From assembly GCA_013214845.1 (NCBI GenBank), contig JABSQC010000016.1:1-9392 (forward strand): a stretch of 9,392 bases of DNA. Direction: 5' to 3'. Of this stretch, positions 1 to 8,755 are shown piece after piece. The position numbers were made by a program, and so were the translations under genes. This DNA comes from Mycoplasmataceae bacterium. GTDB lineage: Bacteria; Bacillota_I; Bacilli_A; Mycoplasmatales; Hepatoplasmataceae. Under the pieces are notes generated by a model. It saw only the letters and a program-made list of their open reading frames with translations, did not search any database and was not told the origin of the DNA. Position 1 is the stretch's first letter. The number at the start of each line of letters is the position of its first letter.

Positions 1-1527
1 TTTTTTGATAAATCTGTAACTAATACTAGCATATCTAACTATAAGAAATATTTTTCAATGAATAGAAGTATCAGGTCATTTATTTCCACATTATCTCTTT
101 CTGAAGAAGAACCAATTATTAAATTAATAAGTGACTTTGAAAATAGCTCTAATGTAAACATTAAGTTACCTATTACATATAAAACATATTTTAAGTATGA
201 TTTACCAAATACTTCATATGAGTCAGATATTTCTTTTTATGAATATGATCCAACTGAATATAGATTGTTTGGTCATCTATTAGTTAATGATTCTAAAATA
301 ATGGAAAAGTCATCTAAATTGATATGAAAGAATTTAATAATAGATTCTTCAGAGACAGCAACAAGTACTTACAAAAAATTTATAGAGGATAGACTTGATA
401 AAAGGAGTTTTTCATATTCAATCTACTTATTTGATTTTTCAAATTTTATAAGCGAGCAAAATATGGAGGAATCAATTTATTCATTGAGTAATTTCAAGAG
501 TGAATTAAAGCAAAATAAAAATAGATTGATTAGTAATATATCAGATTCAGCTATTGCAGTCATAAAGAGAAAAAGACACAATAGTTTAAAACTTTGAAAA
601 ACAGAGAGATATATACAAAAAACTCTTGAAAAAACAAATATTAATGTTAATTGAAAAAAAGATGTCTACAAGTCAATAGTTTCATCATCTAACATGATAT
701 CTAAGTCAGAGATAAAGTATTCTATGTCTCTTGCTAAATTTAATTCTATTTCAAGAGTTATTGAGAAAAATTGCTCACCAATATATTGAGATGATAGAAA
801 AGATGAAGGTAGTCCATTATTTAAGGAGTATCAGGAAATAGTTTCAAATCCCGACACTTCATATGAAATGTTTTTTAAGAATGAGATTTCTGTTTTAGAA
901 AGAAATATATATAAAGTTAGAAGTTCCGTACCAGGCACATATTTAACTTTTAAAAGAAATAACTTAGTTTCAAATGTAATTAGAAAAGCCAATAGAGACA
1001 TATATTTTAGGTATATAACTGAGTATCTATCAAAGTTAAAGACTAAGAATATATTTTTATCGGTTGACTATAATGAAATAATAATTAGTAGAGATTACAT
1101 GAATGCTAAGAAGTTAGAGAATTTTAAATTACCTAATAAGAATGTAACTATAATAATTGAAAATATGCCAGTATTTGGTTTTGATCACAAGATAATAGAA
1201 GAGTATATAAGTTTACTTAAAAATAATGGATTTAATTTTGCTATGTCAATGGCAGGTGTTTCTAAAGAATCTAGAAAGACTCTTTTATCTTTAGACTTTG
1301 ACTATGTCTTTATTAACCCGACTAAATTTGTAGATAGAGAAAAATATGATACTTTTGTAGATAAAAAAAATGATTTTCTTGACATTTGTAAGAAAAAAAA
1401 TATAAAATTAGTATTTAGTAATGTTGATTTAAAAGATTTAGAAACCGTTGAAATTCTTAAGGAAAATAAAAATGCACTCTTTACAATAGCCAATAAAAAT
1501 CTAAAATATAAGGATATAAAAATATAA
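1..1527 (+). CDS. Degenerate GGDEF-EAL domain protein (3' part, start outside window)
   Basis: Open from the first base in frame 1 to TAA at 1525-1527, giving 508 visible residues once TGA (325, 595, 652, 787) is read as Trp. The N-terminus is missing. Residues ~130-257 look like a worn GGDEF domain: FDFSNF (144-149) sits where D-x-D-x-F-K is expected, and 37 residues later SDSAIAVI (181-188) occupies the place of GGDEFAVL. Residues ~290-508 fit the late strands of an EAL domain: LSVDYN (353-358) for the VNLS strand, IIEN (385-388) for EITE, AMSMAG (414-419) for the DDFG strand, DYVFINPTKFV (434-444) for LKIDRSFV, and VFSNVD (471-476) for AEGVE, followed by a typical helix. The metal and catalytic acids are replaced at nearly every position, so neither cyclic-di-GMP synthesis nor hydrolysis is expected. 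A binding or scaffold role is possible. Domain identity is inferred from motif order and spacing, so confidence is moderate; that the ORF is one gene is near certain. Confidence 0.7.
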
Positions 1528-1564
1528 AATATTTGAAAACTCTATATTTTTTATTTGTTTTTTT
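1518..1564 (+). terminator. Weak terminator-like end of the upstream gene
   Basis: AAAAATATA (1518-1526) can pair with TATATTTTT (1543-1551) around a 16-base loop, followed by T-rich sequence with a T7 run at 1558-1564. The stem is purely A/T and overlaps the stop codon, so this is only a possible intrinsic terminator. Confidence 0.25.
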
Positions 1565-1640
1565 GATATAAGTAATTTAAGAGTAAGTAAAATGGATGCT
1601 CAATTAAAAAGCCATTGTAAAATAAATTGTTTATATCTAT

Positions 1641-1693
1641 ATATGCTATTAAATAAATAGCTCATAATATGCTATTTAAATAAATAGTTTATA
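1641..1693 (+). repeat. Tandem 26/27-bp direct repeat with internal dyads upstream of pstS
   Basis: Two abutting copies occupy 1641-1666 and 1667-1693. They share ATATGCTATT, then (T)AAATAAATAG, then a CTCATA/TTTATA end. The second copy has one extra T and two changes near the 3' end. Each copy holds an inverted repeat: GCTATT (1645-1650) with AATAGC (1656-1661) is perfect around a 5-base spacer; GCTATT (1671-1676) with AATAGT (1682-1687) has one mismatch. The pair ends 17 bases before the pstS ATG. This fits a double operator or paired small hairpins controlling the phosphate operon. The repeat is directly visible; the regulatory role is inferred. Confidence 0.7.
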
Positions 1694-1697
1694 CAAT
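1692..1697 (+). promoter_or_regulatory. Possible -10 box of the pst operon
   Basis: TACAAT matches TATAAT at five of six positions and lies 13 bases before the pstS ATG at 1711, which would give a very short leader. No good -35 hexamer is seen at the usual spacing. No Shine-Dalgarno sequence precedes 1711, which agrees with a near-leaderless start. A second candidate is TTGTAA (1615-1620), 17 bases, then TATATA (1638-1643), which would place the tandem dyads inside the transcript. Confidence 0.35.
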
Positions 1698-1710
1698 TAA
1701 AATTACAAAT

Positions 1711-3186
1711 ATGGCTGCAACTGATAACAATAAATGAAAGGGATTTGCTGATGTTGAAAAATCCCTTGATGATTCACTAAAACCAAAGCTTAACAAATAT
1801 GATAAATTCTTAATCTGATTATCGGACGAAAGAAACAAAAGAAATTTTAAAATAGGTTCTATTTCTGCATTGGTTATACTTTTCATTGGATTATGAATTG
1901 GACTTTTATCAGTACCTGTTTTTTCAAAAAAACCAATCAATGCATATTCAAGAGATCATAACTCGGGTACCTATGAAGTTTTTGTTGAATATGGATTAAA
2001 TGGAGATTCGGTAAAACCAGATAATTACTATGCTGATAATGGAGCTCCTATATTCAATAAATATGTACGTACTGCTGATAATAATACACAGATAGTTAGT
2101 AGCGTAGACAAGTATGAAGATACAATAGGTTATTCTTCATCTGTAACTGTTTCATTGTATGACAATGTAAGAACACTTAAATTTTATTGGGATTATGATT
2201 CTTCAATGTTAAACTCATTGTCTTTAGACAAGTTTATAGATGATGATAATGATGGCATTTATTTCTTACCTCCTGAAATAGATCCAAAGACTGGAAGTAC
2301 TAAGTCTACTCCGTACAAGAGTGAATTCTTTTACTCAATTGATACAAATAATAATAGTAAAATAGATGAAAACGATTTATTCCTGACTTATCCAACTACT
2401 GAAGCTGTTAAAGGTGGTTATTATTCATTAGCAAGAAATTTTCATATTTTTTGAATGGGTGAAAATTTTTATGATATGTCAATTAATGATGTATTTGACC
2501 CTAGCACTTGACCAACACTGATTAATCCTTCACAAGAGGAATTAGATGAAGCATTTTCATTTGCATTCTTTCTATATGTTGTTTTTGGATATGATTCACC
2601 ATTACATCAATCATCAATAGATTTAGCTGGACTTTACGGAAGGCCTTCATTAAATGCCGATTCTTCATGAGCAAGTAAAGGTATAGATCCTAAGGAAATT
2701 ACTAATTGAATGATAAGTAACAATATGTTATCTAGTGACAGATCTGGAACTATTAAAATTCAAGGTTCTGCTTCAACTACATATTCAATTTCAGTTATAT
2801 TCCAAACATTTGTTGCTGAAACAGGAGCAAATAATGTTATTTTAGATCAAGGAAATTCAGTAGGTTCTTCATCAGCATTTAACAGTAATGTAGGTGTTTA
2901 CATAGGTACTCAATCTAGATCAGTAACTGTAGATGAATTAAACAAGACTTATGAAAGCCAAGATTCTACTTCAAAAGGAAGTGGTCTAATAGTACAAACT
3001 AATAGTTCTGGAGGAAGTGATTATTACAATTATTTCTCTTTTGGTACTGATTCATTAGAAATAATTGTTAACAGTAATATAGACAACAGAGTTTCTTATA
3101 TAACTCCTGAAATACTAAGAGAAATATATTTAGGTAAAGAAGGAATGGAATGAAGCGAGGTAATTAAGGTGTATTATGAAATCTAA
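1711..3186 (+). CDS. pstS: PstS-type phosphate-binding protein, membrane-anchored and apparently circularly permuted
   Basis: 491 residues with eight TGA Trp codons (first at 1735, last at 3151). It should bind phosphate outside the cell for the permease encoded next. A charged cytoplasmic start (1-47) precedes one membrane helix (~48-70); there is no lipobox Cys. PstS motifs follow in permuted order: RDHNSGT (81-87), equal to E. coli R135...S139-G140-T141; DTIGY (137-141); YSLARNFHIF (238-247) and a helix ending VVFG (292-295). Then come the motifs usual at the N-terminus: GSASTTYS (352-359), GSSSAF (385-390), GTQSR (399-403), TDSLEIIV (446-453) and ITPEILREIYLGKEGMEW (464-481). An acidic insert (~173-225) carries EF-hand-like loops. 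ATG 1711 is the only usable start, since a TAA lies in frame at 1681-1683. The gene overlaps pstCA by 11 bases. The PstS assignment is strong; the permutation is inferred from motif order. Confidence 0.85.
3166..3169 (+). promoter_or_regulatory. Ribosome binding site fixing the pstCA start
   Basis: AAGG inside the end of pstS, six bases before ATG 3176. It supports this start, and so the 11-base overlap with pstS and translational coupling. Confidence 0.5.
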
Positions 3187-5902
3187 TTTAAAAAACACTA
3201 ATACTGAATTTGAAGCAAAAAAGAAAAAGTATAGAACACAGTACAGAAGACAAAATCAGGAAAAAACTTTAAATAATGCATTCAAAGGAATCACTTGACT
3301 ATTTCTAATTTCTACTATATTTATAGTTATTGTTTCAATAATTGGTATTGTTGTAAAAGGAATTGAGCCTGTTGTATCTAACCAGTATTCAGATATTATT
3401 GATTTTGGATACTTACTTTTTGGTGGAAGTTATCAAGTTCATGCTGACATGGTAGCTATAGGTTATATGTTCATTAATACACTTTGAACATCCTTATTGG
3501 CTCTATTGATAGCTACTCCATTTTCTGTTGCTACAGCATTGGTAATAACAAGAATGTCTACTAAACTCATATCAAACATAATGATGTTCTGTGTAGTTTC
3601 ACTATCTGCTGTGCCTTCTGTTATATTCGGTTTATTTGGTTCATATGCAATAAATGGTGCTGTGTCTTCTATATTCCCGTTTGTTCAAGGTGGTACAAAT
3701 CTTTCAGTAATATTAACACTAGCAATGATGATTACCCCAACAATAACTCTTGTTTCAGTTAACTCAATAAATTCTGTTGATAGATCAATTGAGGATGCTT
3801 CTTTAGCATTAGGTGCTACTAAGACTCAAACAAATATAAAAGTTACTCTAAAGTCAGCAGCATCAGGAATATTTGCAGGAATGATACTAGGTATAGGAAG
3901 GGCATTAGGTGAAGCTACTGCAGTATCTCTTGTTGCTGATCCAATAAATAATGGACCAACATTAGCTTTCCTTGCTCCAACTCAAACACTTACTATAACT
4001 ATGTTGCAAGGATTTACAGAAGTTGATCCAGGTTCTATGGAATATTCATTAAGATTTACTATGGCTCTTGTTCTTTTAATTGCAATAATATTAGTTATAT
4101 CTTCAATGAATGTTCTTAAAAAATCAAGTTTTGATAAATCATACAGAGCTAAGAAAATTGATTATAAGTTAAAGAGTAAAGAAATAATATATACAAAAGT
4201 ATGCACGTCTGGATTAGAATCGCTTAGTTTTTTTGAAAACTTTAAATTTAATAGATATTATAGAGATGACAAAAGAACTAAAGCAATTTCAAATTTTAAT
4301 ACTAGCAGCATAGAAGGAGGTTTATCTTTTTCAAATCTAGATGCAATCGTTGATTCTAGTGGGGCCATTGAAGATACGTCTAAGAATAAAGTTATAAAAG
4401 CAGATAAGAGAAACTCAGAATATAAAATTGTTAGTGATCAAGAAATAATTAATGATTCTAAAAGGAAATCAAAAATAATTGATATTGGTTTTTATACTTT
4501 TGCATCAGTTTCAATAGCAATATTAATTGGTATTGTTTCATTTCTATTGTATTTAGGAAGTTCTAGTCTAAGTTGAGATTTCTTGACAAACGGATATAAC
4601 GATGAGCAATTGAATTTATACGTTGAGGATAAGAATACTTCTGATTCATTTGATTCTCCTAATCTAAATTCTAATCAAGTATGAATTAGTGGATGAGGAT
4701 TTGGACTATCATATGAAACCTCTGATTATGGTGAAGAATATATATCAATATTTGGAATAGATGAAAACTCTCCATTAGCAGAATCTAGAACTTTAAATGA
4801 ATCAATTACAAGCCCAGTTAATACTTCTAATTTGGGAGATAGTAAAGATTTAACATCTTATCATGATCTAAGATTGACATATGTATTTGATAATATGGGG
4901 AATCTACCTGATGTAAAAGATGCATCTTATTCATGAGATAGTTCTTATAGTTGAAATGCAGTTGAAAATAAAACAGGACTATCAGAATGATTGAATTCAC
5001 AATCTTCATTATCTTTATCAACTAATGAGTATAAGAGAGGTATTGCTGGTTCATTATCTAACACATTATTATTGATAGGACTAACTATGCTTATAGCAAT
5101 ACCATTTGGATTTGGAACTGCGTTCTTTATAACTGAATTTATTAGGTCCAAAAAATTAAAGGATTCAATAAAATCACTACTATCAACCTTTTCTGGAATA
5201 CCAACATTAATCATAGGTCTTATAGGAGCAACCATATTCATACCTATGCTTCCTCCTGAAGGTTATATGTGGGCTGCTGCTCTAACGATGGTGTTGATTA
5301 TTATGCCGACAATAGTAAGTTCAGTTGTAGATGCTATAGAAAAATCCTCCTCATCTACAAAGAATGGTTCACTCGCCTTAGGTGCCACTAAAACAAGAGC
5401 TTTCTTTACTGTTACATTACCAGAAGTATTTCCTGCACTTGTTTCAACAACAATAATGTCAATAGGTAGAATTATTGGTGAAACAGCAGCATTGATTATG
5501 GTTATAGGAATGATACCAGGAGATGCAGCATCACTTTCTGGAGGAGCAACCTTATCTACACATATTTATTACCTAATTAAAGGTACTGAAACTGCTGACT
5601 ACGCAGCAGCAGCAGGAATATCAATAGTAATAATATTACTAATAGGAATGCTGTTCTTTATCTCTGATAGTATTGAATCTAAGAAATGAATAAAATCTAT
5701 TTTCTTTGCTATCACATTCTCATTATTTATTACTTCAATTCTAGTAAATGCACAATGATTATTCTGATTGACATTTTCATCTGTAATTATTTACTTCCTA
5801 TATGAATTGACTAATATTTATCTAATCAAAAAACATGACTTAAAATTAAATGATTTAATTAAGTTAAAATTAATTAAAGGAGCTAACAATGCCGAAAAAT
5901 AA
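3176..5902 (+). CDS. pstCA: Fused phosphate ABC transporter permease PstC-PstA
   Basis: One 908-residue frame runs through eleven TGA Trp codons. Read with the standard code it would break into pieces. Both permease subunits that normally form the PstC/PstA heterodimer are joined. The PstC half has TM1 (~39-62), the TM core from ~93 and the ABC-coupling loop DASLALGATKTQ (207-218), followed by GIGRALGEA (~239-247). A charged cytoplasmic linker spans ~313-434. The PstA half starts with a helix (~435-460) and WDFLT (467-471). After a large outside insert (~472-620) come GIAGSLSNT, the second coupling loop GSLALGATKTR (~731-741) and SIGRIIGETAA (~762-772). A pair of extra hydrophobic segments (~838-857 and ~860-884) closes the protein. 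Fused PstCA is known in mycoplasmas (M. genitalium MG411, about 650 residues); this one is some 250 longer. AAGG before ATG 3176 supports the start, and the 3' end overlaps pstB by 14 bases. Confidence 0.92.
5876..5882 (+). promoter_or_regulatory. Strong Shine-Dalgarno site of pstB
   Basis: AAAGGAG lies six bases before ATG 5889, within the last codons of pstCA. It is the best ribosome binding site in the window and fixes the pstB start. It predicts that the ATPase is made efficiently relative to the weakly led pstS and pstCA. Confidence 0.7.
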
Positions 5903-6650
5903 TACAGATTATAGAATAATAGTAAAAGATTTTAATATGTCTTATGGAGACAAACAGGTTTTATTTGACATAAATATGAACATACCTAAAAGAAAAGTAT
6001 TTTCAATTATTGGACCTTCTGGTTGCGGTAAATCATCATTTTTAAGAAACTTAAATAGAATGAATGATAATTACAAACCTAACTATTCAGGAACAATTGA
6101 ACTTGACGGAATGAATATACTAGATAATAGAGAAATTGAAATTACATCATTAAGAAAAAAAGTAGGTATGGTATTTCAAAAACCAAATGTATTTCCAAGT
6201 TCAATATATGAAAATGTTGTTTATGGACCTAGAATATATGGTGTTAAGAAAAAAGATGAATTGGATGAAATTGTTGAAACATCTTTAAAACAAGTTGGTT
6301 TGTGAGATGAAGTTAAGGAAGTCTTAAATGAACCAGCATCTTCTTTATCAGGTGGTCAACAACAAAGATTATGTATTGCAAGAGCAATTGCTAATGAACC
6401 AGAAGTATTACTAATGGATGAACCAACTTCTGCTTTAGACCCAGTTGCTACAGCAAAAGTAGAAAAACTTATTTTAAAGCTTAAAAAGAAATATACTATA
6501 GTTATAATCACACATTCATTAAAGCAAGCTGCCTCTATATCAGATTTTACAGCTTTCTTTGATAAAGGACGATTAGTAGAACAAGGAAGAACAAGGGCAA
6601 TCTTTATGAACCCTAAGAACGAGAGAACTGAAGAATATGTTAGAGGTTAA
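5889..6650 (+). CDS. pstB: Phosphate ABC transporter ATP-binding protein PstB
   Basis: 253 residues, the usual PstB size, with one TGA Trp codon at 6303 (Trp139). It hydrolyses ATP at the inner face of the membrane to drive phosphate import through PstCA. All ABC ATPase motifs are intact: Walker [10 protein letters not shown] (42-50), Q-loop VFQKPNVFP (95-103), signature SLSGGQQQR (152-160), Walker B VLLMDEP (173-179), D-loop SALDP (181-185) and switch His209 in ITHSLKQAA. The N-terminal segment with [11 protein letters not shown] and the C-terminal run [14 protein letters not shown]...IFMNP...TEEYVRG are characteristic of the PstB subfamily rather than of ABC proteins in general. The start is set by AAAGGAG. 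It overlaps pstCA by 14 bases and the ATG start of phoU by 14 bases. Confidence 0.97.
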
Positions 6651-7290
6651 AGTGGCATCAAAATTCAAAAAGTCTACTAATAGTATTAGAGATTTAATAA
6701 TTAAAGAAATAGATATAGTGATAAAAACTTATAAGATGTTTATCACTTTTTTAGAAAAAAGTGAAACTGAAATAGACTTACACGTTGTTAGAGAAAATGA
6801 AAATGAAATAAATTATATTGATAAGAAAATAGTTGAAGATGTTTATTTTGAACTAACAAAAGGACCAGTTGCTAAAGATCTTAGAAGACTTTTATCATAT
6901 TTATTTATTTCAAAAGATGTTGAAAGAGTAGCTGACTCAACACCTAAAGTGTCAAAATTTTTAGTTGATTTTAGTGGCGATATAAAAGACAAAAAATATT
7001 TTATAAAAATATTTAAAGAAATAGTAAAGATATATGAAAAGTCAATTGAATTAATAAAAAGTGAAGATTCTTCTTTAATAACTGCTGAACATGAAAAAGA
7101 CTTGGTAGTTTATGAAATATACTCAAATACATTTAAAAATATTTTAGAGTTAACAAAGGGTAATCAAAAATCTGAATTCATATCGTCTCTTTTAGTTATT
7201 CTAAAAACAACTGAAAGGTTAGGAGATTACTATAAAAATATTTTAGAACAATTATTTTACATCTCTACTGGTAATTATTTAGGAGATTAA
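6637..7290 (+). CDS. phoU: Phosphate transport regulator PhoU
   Basis: 217 residues, normal for PhoU, with no TGA codons. PhoU is a cytoplasmic helical protein made of two similar three-helix bundles that bind metal clusters. It restrains or reports on the Pst transporter. Both repeats are visible: [11 protein letters not shown] (~52-62) then [13 protein letters not shown] (~93-105) in the first, and [12 protein letters not shown] (~152-163) then [13 protein letters not shown] (~190-202) in the second. The ER-x-x-D metal motif is kept in each. ATG 6637 overlaps pstB by 14 bases; GTG 6652 has a better ribosome site (GAGGT, 6643-6647) and would give a protein five residues shorter that starts just after the pstB stop. 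With no PhoR/PhoB visible, PhoU here more likely acts on transport itself than on a two-component system. Confidence 0.93.
   Translation: MLEVKVASKFKKSTNSIRDLIIKEIDIVIKTYKMFITFLEKSETEIDLHVVRENENEINYIDKKIVEDVYFELTKGPVAKDLRRLLSYLFISKDVERVADSTPKVSKFLVDFSGDIKDKKYFIKIFKEIVKIYEKSIELIKSEDSSLITAEHEKDLVVYEIYSNTFKNILELTKGNQKSEFISSLLVILKTTERLGDYYKNILEQLFYISTGNYLGD
6643..6647 (+). promoter_or_regulatory. Ribosome binding site favouring a GTG start for phoU
   Basis: GAGGT lies four bases before GTG 6652, in frame with ATG 6637. The ATG has only a poor GAAG upstream. This site is why the phoU start is uncertain by five codons. Confidence 0.4.
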
Positions 7291-7313
7291 TATTTTCAAT
7301 TATGTTTCATAGT

Positions 7314-7319
7314 TATAAT
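7314..7319 (+). promoter_or_regulatory. -10 box of proS, probably giving a leaderless mRNA
   Basis: A perfect TATAAT stands in the 37-base gap between phoU and proS. It ends eight bases before ATG 7328, so transcription would begin at or next to the start codon. No Shine-Dalgarno sequence is present, as expected for a leaderless message. No clear -35 box is seen 16-18 bases upstream. Confidence 0.55.
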
Positions 7320-7327
7320 TTATTTGT

Positions 7328-8755
7328 ATGAAAAATAATGCTTTAGAAAGAATAACGCCTAGAGAAAAAGATTTTAATCAGTGATACACAGATGTGGTCA
7401 AGCAAAGTGGTTTAATCCAATATGGTTTAGTTAAAGGGACAGTTGCTTTTAGTCCTTATGCAACAAAAATTTGAAACAAGATAAAAAAGTTTTTAAACGA
7501 AGAATTTGAAAAGGTAGGAGTAGAAGAAGTTATGCTTCCTACATTATTTCCGTTATCTTTACTTGAAAAAGAAAAGGAGAATATTGAAGGTTTTGCACCT
7601 GAGTTATTTAAAATAACTGAAATTCAAGGTTCAAAAATAAATGATCCTCTAGTTCTAAGACCGACATCAGAAATACCATTTTCAAACTATTTTAAGGGTA
7701 GTATTAATACATATAAAGACTTGCCAGTTAAACTTAACCAATGAGCAAATGTTTTTAGAATGGAAAACAATACTAGGCCATTTCTAAGAAACTCAGAATT
7801 CATTTGACAGGAAGGTCATACAAGTCATTCTTCTTCAGATGAGTCAGATTTATTTGCAAAAAAAATACTAAACATTTATTTAGACCTTATTGAGAATGTA
7901 TTGCTTATCCCAACTATAAGTGGAAAAAAACCTGAATCAGAAAAATTTCCTGCGGCTAAGACAACATATACAATTGAAGCTATGATGCAAAATGGCTATG
8001 CTCTTCAATCAGCAACAAGTCACAATTTAATTGATAATTTTTCTAAGGTATATGATGTTAAATTCCAAGATAAAGACAATAAGTTTAAAAATGTATTTCA
8101 ATCATCTTGAGGATTGACAACTAGAATAATTGGCGGAATGATAATGGCTCATTCTGATGACAATGGTCTAGTTTTACCTCCAAGCATTGCACCTACATGT
8201 GTTTCTATAATAGAGATATCTGCGAACAAAAATCCTAATGTTGAATTAACCTCAAATAAAATTAGCAAAGAAATAAGTAAATTTACTACAGTTGCAATTG
8301 ACGATAGAAATTTAAGTTTTGGTAAAAAAGCAGCTGATAGTGAAATTAAAGGAACTCCAATAAGAATCGAAGTTGGACCAAGGGGAATAGCTGAAAATAA
8401 AGTAACTGTTTTTAGAAGAGACACACTAACAAAAGAAGATATAGATGTAAATGATGTTTCTAAGTATGTAAAGAACTTATTAGAAAAAATTTCTAAAAAC
8501 ATTGCTGAAAAAAGCAGAAAATCATTTAATCAATCAATACTAACTGCAAATAACTTTAAAGAATTTAGCAATATTTTTGAAAAAGGAAATAAGTTTGTCA
8601 AAACTAATTTCTTAACTAATATTGAAGTAGAAAAAGAGTTGAAAGAAAAATTTGGTGTAACACCAAGAGTTGTATTAGATGAAAAACCTAATTCAAATTG
8701 TTTTTATTCTAACAAGATAGCTGACAGTGTAATCATATGAGCTAGAGCTTACTAA
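7328..8755 (+). CDS. proS: Prolyl-tRNA synthetase, short archaeal/eukaryotic-type (class II)
   Basis: 475 residues with six TGA Trp codons, including the conserved Trp of FIWQEGH. The cytoplasmic enzyme charges tRNA-Pro with proline using ATP. Class II signatures are clear: FSPYATKIW (41-49) at the first helix, RPTSE (111-115), motif 2 FRMENNTRPFLRNSEF (143-158), WQEGHTSH (160-167), the TYTIEAMM and ALQSATSHN segments, and motif 3 around GGMIMAHSDDNGLVLPP (269-285). The anticodon-binding domain follows with GPRG and RRDTLTKEDI, and the protein ends in WARAY, the typical C-terminal tyrosine of this type. It lacks the bacterial editing insertion. Only small departures are seen: HSDD for the usual HGDD, and a weak Cys pattern in the C-terminal domain. 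It lies 37 bases after phoU with its own -10 box, so it is probably a separate transcription unit. Confidence 0.97.

Noticed and set aside
1591..1616. AATGG/CCATT inverted repeat in the pstS upstream region
   Set aside because: Only five base pairs around a 16-base loop; not convincing as a riboswitch or hairpin.
1592..1660. 22-codon ORF before pstS (ATG 1592, TAG 1658-1660) ending inside the first repeat copy, with a weak AAGAG upstream
   Set aside because: Too short, no recognisable leader-peptide pattern and only a poor ribosome site; likely chance in AT-rich intergenic DNA.
1689..1940. Minus-strand 83-codon frame opposite the start of pstS
   Set aside because: Shadow of the coding frame; the plus strand carries a PstS protein and a membrane anchor here.
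4827..5241. Two minus-strand frames opposite the PstA half
   Set aside because: They lie over well-conserved permease sequence and show no family features.
3176..5902. Separate pstC and pstA genes or a pseudogene with stop codons
   Set aside because: All internal stops are TGA, read as Trp in this code; the frame is continuous through both halves.
8149..8502. Minus-strand 117-codon frame opposite proS
   Set aside because: Antisense to the conserved anticodon-binding domain of ProS; no ribosome site or recognisable motif.
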